Source: Costus lasius (lineage: Eukaryota > Streptophyta > Magnoliopsida > Zingiberales > Costaceae). Taken from it: a stretch of 64,000 bases of DNA. Positions 57,553 to 64,000 of this stretch are shown piece by piece. The stretch is from contig CM050447.1 in NCBI GenBank assembly GCA_027563935.2, forward strand, positions 79,283,461 through 79,347,460, given 5' to 3'. Every line of letters begins with the position of its first letter. The first letter of the stretch is position 1. The notes beneath the pieces are model-generated. The model searched no databases. It was not told the DNA's origin and saw only the letters and a program-made list of their open reading frames with translations. The position numbers and the translations under genes were made by a program.

Positions 57553-57865
57553 ATTACGGTATCGTACGGAAATACGGTACCGTAATATAGAATACGACAC
57601 TATTGTATTTTGGTGTGTTGCTTTGATTTGCGTGAAATTTGTCAGGTGATCTCCTCTTGATGATAGTAACTCTTCCATGTCTTTGATTTTGCTTGAAAAT
57701 GCCTTAAAATAGTGCCTTTTTACTTGAAAATCATGAAAAACCAAAAGAGAAGTAGATTTTGCAATATTTGATAAATTTAGCATAAAAATAAGCAAAAGGT
57801 CTTCAATTTAGCATGAAAAGATATATAAAATGATACAAAATATACTATATATTTTGGTGTCATCA
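57553..57865 (-). repeat. Gypsy LTR 5' end, minus orientation (element 3, truncated LTR)
   Basis: In the sense direction it starts TGATGACACC at 57865 and runs leftward into the first palindromes (57555-57610). It is the 3' LTR of element 3, truncated, and fused tail-to-tail with the plus-oriented LTR end of 55243-55869. Confidence 0.8.
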
Positions 57866-58980
57866 CAATACATAAGGCTCAAAAATTGATTAAAAGATAA
57901 TTCTTTTCATGCTCAATAAATTTCTAAAATACAATCATCAATGAAAAATTCCATCAATTGTTTTATAAAACTTCAAATAAATATATCATCCTTAGAACTC
58001 AACCCTCTAGATCCACAATTCAATCAAATAAAACTTTGCAACTCGTATAATAATTAGAATTTTCAATCTCTAGACTTTACCCAATTTCAGTTCAAATCTA
58101 TCATGCTTTTGTTTACAGGAATTAGGTTTCCAAGATCTTTTTTCACACATATTTTTTTATTCTTTTTTTATTTTGTTATTTTTGCCCAGATGGCATGTAC
58201 TCACTTAGATACACACTTTTTTTTATTTTGACTTCAACTCTTATCTTCGGTACCACTATCAATTCTGCGTAGTGCTAAGTAGAGGAGTCTTATTCTTTTT
58301 CTCTCTCATTATCTTTTTGACATAGACTTCAACCCATGTCTTAGGTACCACTATCAATTTTACATAGTGCCAAGTAGGGGAGTCTCTCACTATTTTTATA
58401 GATCTTGGATTATTCCTTCCCAACAAATAGCAAAATAGACTAAACATCTACTAGGTTGATCAATTGATCTCAATTCTCAAATTATACTCATATCCTCATT
58501 TTATTTAAAGGAGTAGTTTCACCTTTAGATCTTATTCCTCAAATAACACATCTACCCAAAATTTCATGCATCAACTAATGTCAAATTTCAAAAGATATGC
58601 ATTGAAGAAATAAATCTAACATGATGAGTTTCTTTCTAATCATGAATATAGGTTTATTCATCATCAAGGAAGATATTTATCAATGAGAATCTTTTAAAAA
58701 TAGAATCACACCACAAGATAGTAGAAAGTGGACTATGAACATTCATATCATCATACAACCATATCGAAGAAATATCAGTGAGTGATACATCTAAAGCCAA
58801 TCAAAGATGCAACCATATGAAATAATCATGAATACAAGAGGGTGCAAAAGATACTCACAAAACTATATAGCAAGCTTTGACCGAATATACGTAAGGCTCG
58901 GACTAAAAATAGTGTCGAGGCATATGCTGCTAGGTCCAAAGATATGCCTTTTTAAAAATTTTACCTGCGCAAAAGGATCA
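57866..58980 (-). mobile_element. Element 3: gypsy-like interior, 3' part
   Basis: This is collinear with element 1 interior 5193-6400 on the same strand. The tandem hairpins are at 58254-58274 (CACTAC/ATAGTG, one mismatch) and 58349-58369 (CACTAT/ATAGTG, perfect). The 8-bp stem next to the LTR is absent. At about 58980 the sequence changes to copia 3. Confidence 0.78.
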
Positions 58981-58989
58981 AAGATGGAA

Positions 58990-60811
58990 TCTGAACCATA
59001 TATCTAGGTTGTGGGCAACCAAGGGTTCAATAAATGTGGGAATAAGAATTGAATCGATTCATGTGTGCCTCCTAGCAAGGACAATGAATCCTCCCTTATG
59101 GATAAAGATTAAGTGGTTCTGTACCTATCTTTGGCAATGTTGTTTGGGCCTTGTAAGACAAGAACCTCATCCATTGACTCCATGCAAATGGACTCATTGA
59201 TTCAATCTCCTTCCAGGAGAATGAGTCGGATCAACATCTCTGGAGAGCTTGACTCGCACGAGGCTTGTTTACTAAGGACAGCAACATTGATGTTCTTCAC
59301 TTGTTACAAGTGGAAGATCTAGAAACTTGTTAGCCCTCATACACTTTAGTGTGTGTGGATAGGACTAATAAGTAATCCAAAGATGGGGTACTAATCCTTT
59401 AAGTAAGGAGACCAGCTTGATGGATCCATAAAGCTTTCTAATTTGTGAGAAAGCACTTGAGCCATAGTTTATGACTGTCCCTAAGAGTATGAGATTTCCT
59501 CATAGCTCACTCCTTATAGAACTCTTCATTGAGGCTGAGTGTCAAATTGGAGAAACCGAGTTATGGTTGGCATAATTCGATATAAGAGAAGTCATATAAC
59601 TCCTTGTAAAGGTTGTGCAAAATGAATAGTTTTTTCCTAAACACTAAAAGATGTTCCATATCTGACATATGTGTGTATGGGGTATCCTTTGGGGATACTG
59701 TTTCCATAATCCCACAAGAGAGCAACTTGGTTGCCGCTTAAGGTGCTGATTTTCTTGGGAAAGATTTTCTATTGAAAAGGCTAGTGGGAGAAGCTTTGAC
59801 TTGGATATGATCCAAGGTCAACTTTTTGACACATTTGGTCAAAGATGGACTCAGAGCTAGTTTTATAGGTTATGGGTAACCTGAGGCTCAGAACACGCAG
59901 GCTCTACAAGTTGAATCAATTCGTCTGACTTTGATTTATGGGTAACTCCTAACTCATTATAGAGAATCTTCATTATATGATGCCTGAGTGCAGTGGGAGC
60001 TTAATGACATCTCTGGTCTTGTATGTTAGGTACATACAGATCATTAGAGACGACATCCTGATCCTTCACTAGGTCAAGAGATGATTGGGAAGTGTCTCGT
60101 GATGAATAACTTAGTGGACATCACCTATGGGGTAGGTGTGAGAGTTTTTGGAAAGATCCAAGAAACTTCAAGTCCTAAGTTAGACAACATACATCGATGT
60201 TGGTATGTTACAGACCAGATGTGGTTAATGCCAAAAGCATAACCAATTGATACCTAATCCAATCCAGGTGCATGGCATTGGATAAGGAGAGAATAACATT
60301 CTTGGTTCTACAAAGAACTATAGGAATGGTTCTCGATTGGTAGAGATAAGAAAAGCTTGGTGTATAGGGTAACACTTGATAGCTTGTTCCATTGTGACCT
60401 TGATCGCAGCATCAATTTTGTGTCTGGTAGTGAAGGAAGCTATGAATGGCTTCATGATGGACTACCATCATCTCCGATTGAAGGCAGAGTATGTTATGGC
60501 TTCTAGGAAGCTGTTTGGATATGAGAGTTCTTCATTGAACTTCAAATGGTTGTCATACCGTTATTGGTCTCTATTTGTGAGCACAAAGGAGCAATAACAC
60601 ATGACAGAAAAACCAAGGTTTCACCAAAAGATCCAAACACATACTCAAGTGCTTCCACTTTGTCTTGGAGATAGAAGTGTTGTGAGATTGCAGATATTTA
60701 CACCGAGAGAGTCACGATAGGCCTACTGACCGATGCTCTGGCGCAGCAGGAGCGTGGCAGGTCTGACTGAGGATGTGTTGATTGTGGTGACACAATAACA
60801 GGATCCTAGTG
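58990..60811 (+). pseudogene. pol: Copia 3 pol remnant
   Basis: At the nucleotide level 59130-59210 matches the pre-integrase region of the outer copia at 27247-27325 (shared 'ctccatgcaaatgg'). 60070-60150 matches the RT region around 39170-39250. 60480-60545 reads LKAEYVMAS, an RNase H-like motif. 60715-60760 reads ..LTDALAQQ.., the terminal copia motif. Stops and shifts are present throughout. Confidence 0.7.
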
Positions 60812-60823
60812 CAAGTGGGAGAT

Positions 60824-63567
60824 TGTTGGTGTATATGCCCTAGGACCTGTGGCTGGTCCGATATGAGTCACATTTATTTGTGATATACATCCTGGCATGG
60901 TCGTTGTTATGCCTTTTGTACATCTACGTCATATATGTACATTTGCATATACAATGTCCCTGGAGATAGATTCTATCTAATCTCAAAGAATAATCCCCGA
61001 TCAAGTGTTATAGTGGATAAGGGACAGCTTTGATACACATGAGACTAGTATATGCGTTGGTTGAGCACGGGTTGCTAATGCAGACATATGGGTATATCAA
61101 GAGAGATATACTAGATCGATCTGCCGTGAGGATTTGACTTGGTATCACAGGTCAAATATCACAATGACGGAGATTTACTCGTCCTGGACTTGAGGGCATT
61201 GATATCTCTATATGGTAAGGGATGTACTTTGATACAACCTAACGCTCCGCGTAATAGGGGAGTCATAACGGTTGTCATTGGGTATATCTTGAGCCATATG
61301 AGAGATTCAATGTGCCAATAGAGGATTTGCCCCTTCTCTGCGGGGAAGTTTGATGTCCATGGGCCCTACATGGTGCATGACTGAAAGTTTGTTGCCACAC
61401 CCAGGTTAAGCCTGAATAGAGTCATGACCTTTGATGTTGGAATTAACAAGTGTGACACACTTGTCTGACTTGGATGATCAGTCTGGCAAAAGGACTAGAG
61501 TGTACATGTATCCTGTCGCAGCTTTAGGGGATGTTGATGACGACTCCATTCCGAGGACTTGGGTAGCAAAGATGTACTGCTAGGTACCACTCATTGCTTG
61601 TGATGATGTGAGGTTATCACTGCCAACGTTTAAGGAACCTACAGGGTCGCACACCTAGACGCTCGAGATCTCATATTGATCGAGTTGCCTATGATCGAGT
61701 TATTTGGTTGATTCGAGTCAGTTTGGGAGTCCGATGCATTGCGGATGCATCTGATGAGTTGGAGATGATCTTTTGGGATGATGTTGCGTTTTGACTTCAG
61801 TTGACCCCGGTTGACCTTTGGGTGACCATGTTTGACCTAGGGATGGCAACGGGGCGGGTCGGGGTCGGGTTTTGCCATCCCCGACCCGACCCCAACTTCC
61901 CCAAACCCGTCCCCGAACCCGACGGGTTTAGAAATCCCTGCCCCACACCCGACCCCGTGGGGAAACCTGAACCCGTGGGGAAACCCGACCCCGCCCGACC
62001 TAAAAAATAAATATATATTATAAATAATATTTTAAAATTATTTTGCATTCTTTATTCATAATATATAAAAAAAAAATATTTTACATAAACTATATCATCA
62101 TTTCTACATAAATTATTAAAATTTAGTAACTAGGTTATAACTTATAAGGGGTAAATTTGTTATTTTAATAGTCGGGGCGGGTTCGGGGTCGGGTTCGGGG
62201 CGGGTACCTAAATTCCCATACCCGACCCCGACCCGACTATACCCCCGTCGGGTTTTCCCCGAACCCGACCCGACCCCCAGACAACTTGGGTTTTCCCAAT
62301 TTGACTTCGGGTCAGGTCGGGTCGGGGATGGGGTTTTTTGCCAACCCTAGTACTTTGACCTCGATGGACTAGGTTCAGTCGAGTGGTCAAATATTGGGTT
62401 AAGCTCCGGTTTTGTTCGGAGGCTTTTTGCGATTGATTTAAATGTATCATGGGGGCCCACGACTTAAGTGTTAAATTGAATATTTATATTCAATTAATGC
62501 ACAACTTAAGTCATGGGGGCCACACACAACTTAAGTGAATATTTATATTAGATATATTCATCCTTAAGTTGTGGATCCGCATCCATTAAGAGATAATGGA
62601 TCTAGGTGCATATTAATTATGAAAATTCGTAATTAATAAAGCCCTAGCCGAAATCATCTATATAACTCATCAAAACCTAGCCGTTCCTCTTGAATCTCTT
62701 CTCCATGGCGACTACATGCAAGGAGGTGTCGCCTACCTCCATGGATGACAAGTTTCATCCCCTCTAGGTGCTTGAGACCACCTTAGAGCTTCTTCCTTTC
62801 TCCATGGCACATCCTTTGGAGGGATTGGCGCAAGAGGAGATGATATCTCCTTCTCCATGGTGCCTCCAAGAGAGAAGTGGCGCCACCTTCATGGTGGCAA
62901 CACCTTCTTCTTCCATGGGCACAAAAGAAGGCTTAGAGCCTTCCTCCTTCTTCGATGATGTATCCCTTGGAGGGATTGATGCATGAAGAAGGCTGATTTC
63001 TTATCATGGGCGCAACTTCCATGAAGTTGGCGCAAGTGGAGAAAAGAGGAGAAGAAGGGAAGTGATGGTATCTCTTCTCATCATCATAGGCACTTCTTGT
63101 TAGGTTGTTGCCTATATTGGATGAGAAGGAGACTTACCTCATGGGCGCGCCTTCATGGTGGCGCAAACAAGAGGGAAAGTGGCTAGACTTAAGATTGGCA
63201 CAAGCGGTAGAGGTTTCCTCTCCTTGTGGCCATCTTCCTCCCTTCATCTCCTCTTTGGCGCATCATGGAGATGGCGCAAGCAAAGAGGGCAGCGACATTG
63301 GCAACATGATCTTCCTCCCGAAGGCTAGCACTAGGCGTGGAGTGAAGAGGATCTTGAGCAGTCCGTGTGTGCACGATTGTAGAGGGCGGACACTTGTGCG
63401 CCTCTTCTTCGTCATCATCAACCCCTGGATTATGCGAATAAAGGTATAGTACTCTGACACAACCGGTGGATCACTCGTAAGGGATCCTGGCTCTTAGGGT
63501 TATCCTGTTTCGGGCCAACGCTTTCGCTGTTATTAAAATTTTAAATTTGGCCCGGGGATTCCCAACA
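60824..63567 (+). repeat. Copia 3 3' LTR carrying a MITE
   Basis: TGTTGGTGTATATGCCCTAG to ..GGATTCCCAACA, about 2.23 kb without the MITE. It is preceded by the polypurine tract GCAAGTGGGAGAT. Confidence 0.88.
61837..62350. mobile_element. hAT-type MITE
   Basis: Terminal inverted repeats are CTAGGGATGGCAA (61837-61849) and TTGCCAACCCTAG (62338-62350), matching at 12 of 13 positions. Subterminal regions are packed with GGGTCGGG/CCCGACCC repeats and the centre (about 62000-62160) is AT-rich. An 8-bp TTTGACCT occurs at 61831-61838 and 62354-62361, the size expected for hAT, although it overlaps the left TIR by two bases. No transposase. The ORFs across it are low-complexity artefacts. Confidence 0.75.
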
Positions 63568-64000
63568 GTTTCTTAAAATCGTAGCGAGAAAACACCTAAT
63601 CAGATAAGCAGTCTGCAGGTTCAGAATTATGGGCGTAGTATCTCTTACGGTAGTGCCGTATTTTTCAAAGAACGCTCGGGTAAGAAATATGCAGGAATTA
63701 CGATACCATAAAAAATATTACGGTACTACCGTAAAAAATGCAAAACTTTCGGATAAGAAATCGATCAAAATTACGGCCCGTGTAAAAGATTACGGCAGTG
63801 CCGTATTTTGCCCAAAATTTGATTTTCCCTGCAAAAAGAGAAGAAAAATTAATTCTAAAAATAAACTAAAATAAAAGAAACTAAGCTAAGTGATAATGCT
63901 TGGGTTGCCTCCCAAGAAGCGCTAATTTTTAGGTCATTAGCTTGACCAAAAATCAAACATCATGGTGAAGCAGGTGAATCAGTACCAAAGTAAATAGCAT
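63568..64000 (-). mobile_element. Element 3: gypsy-like interior, continuing past the window
   Basis: This is collinear with element 1 at 7398-7830: the interior palindrome array at about 63628-63810, the stem-loop CTTGGG/CCCAAG at 63899-63916 and the stem GCTAAT/ATTAGC beside it. Its gag-like ORF should lie just beyond 64000. Confidence 0.85.

Larger units (their letters stand above)
58981..63567 (+). mobile_element. Copia 3: truncated Ty1/copia element
   Basis: Only the right part remains: degenerate pol, polypurine tract and 3' LTR. The element sits inside element 3, whose interior resumes at 63568. The 5' LTR, gag and a piece of element 3 were deleted, so no TSD can be checked. The pol is as decayed as in copia 2. 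Confidence 0.82.

Noticed and set aside
61797..62450. Gly/Pro/Arg-rich ORFs around 61800-62010 and 62208-62450
   Set aside because: Low-complexity translation of the MITE GGGTCGGG repeats.

Overview
This window looks like repeat-dense nuclear DNA of a land plant, probably a monocot with a large, retrotransposon-rich genome. The basis is AT-rich intergenic sequence, plant Ty1/copia elements primed by initiator tRNA-Met, plant Ty3/gypsy elements primed by tRNA-Asp, solo LTRs and a hAT-type MITE. I cannot name the species. I see no intact host gene. Almost every base is transposon, tandem repeat or unclassified intergenic DNA.

Layout. 1-3406 is host DNA with a degenerate ~158-bp tandem array. 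3407-11256 is a complete minus-strand non-autonomous gypsy-like element (element 1, TSD TTCTC) with one open zinc-knuckle gag-like ORF. 11257-15529 is host DNA with a promoter-like cluster, a SINE-like fragment and a ~36-bp minisatellite. 15530-42337 is one copia element (outer copia, TSD CAATG) shredded by later insertions: a Del/Tekay-like element with 2.2-kb LTRs and a 0.6-kb interior (17781-22809, TSD AGGAC), a reversed solo copia LTR (23134-25180, TSD AAGAT), a second non-autonomous gypsy element (element 2, 28616-38829, TSD CATAT) whose 3' LTR holds a further solo LTR (36226-38371, TSD TGAGT), and a gypsy LTR fragment (39487-40855) that replaces the end of pol. 42582-51853 is a younger copia (copia 2, TSD CTTGT). 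51921-53362 is a reversed gypsy LTR. 53363-55242 is a decayed gypsy gag region. 55243-57865 is an inverted pair of gypsy LTR ends split by a solo LTR (TSD CTGAT). 57866-64000 is a third minus-strand copy of the gypsy family (element 3), broken by a truncated copia (copia 3) that carries a hAT MITE.

The most interesting material is the non-autonomous gypsy family present in three copies. It has no pol, keeps a zinc-knuckle/coiled-coil/acidic gag-like ORF, and carries several structured elements at fixed places: palindromic TACGG..CCGTA modules in the LTR and again in the interior, CAC-GAAA-GTG mini-dyads near the LTR 3' end, a stem-loop just after the ORF, two tandem hairpins (with one covarying pair) near the 3' end, and an 8-bp stem where a polypurine tract should be. 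I infer that it is mobilised in trans by an autonomous Athila/Tat-like gypsy relative. All boundaries, dyads and target-site duplications (TSDs) were read by eye; family assignments are from motif recognition, not database search.
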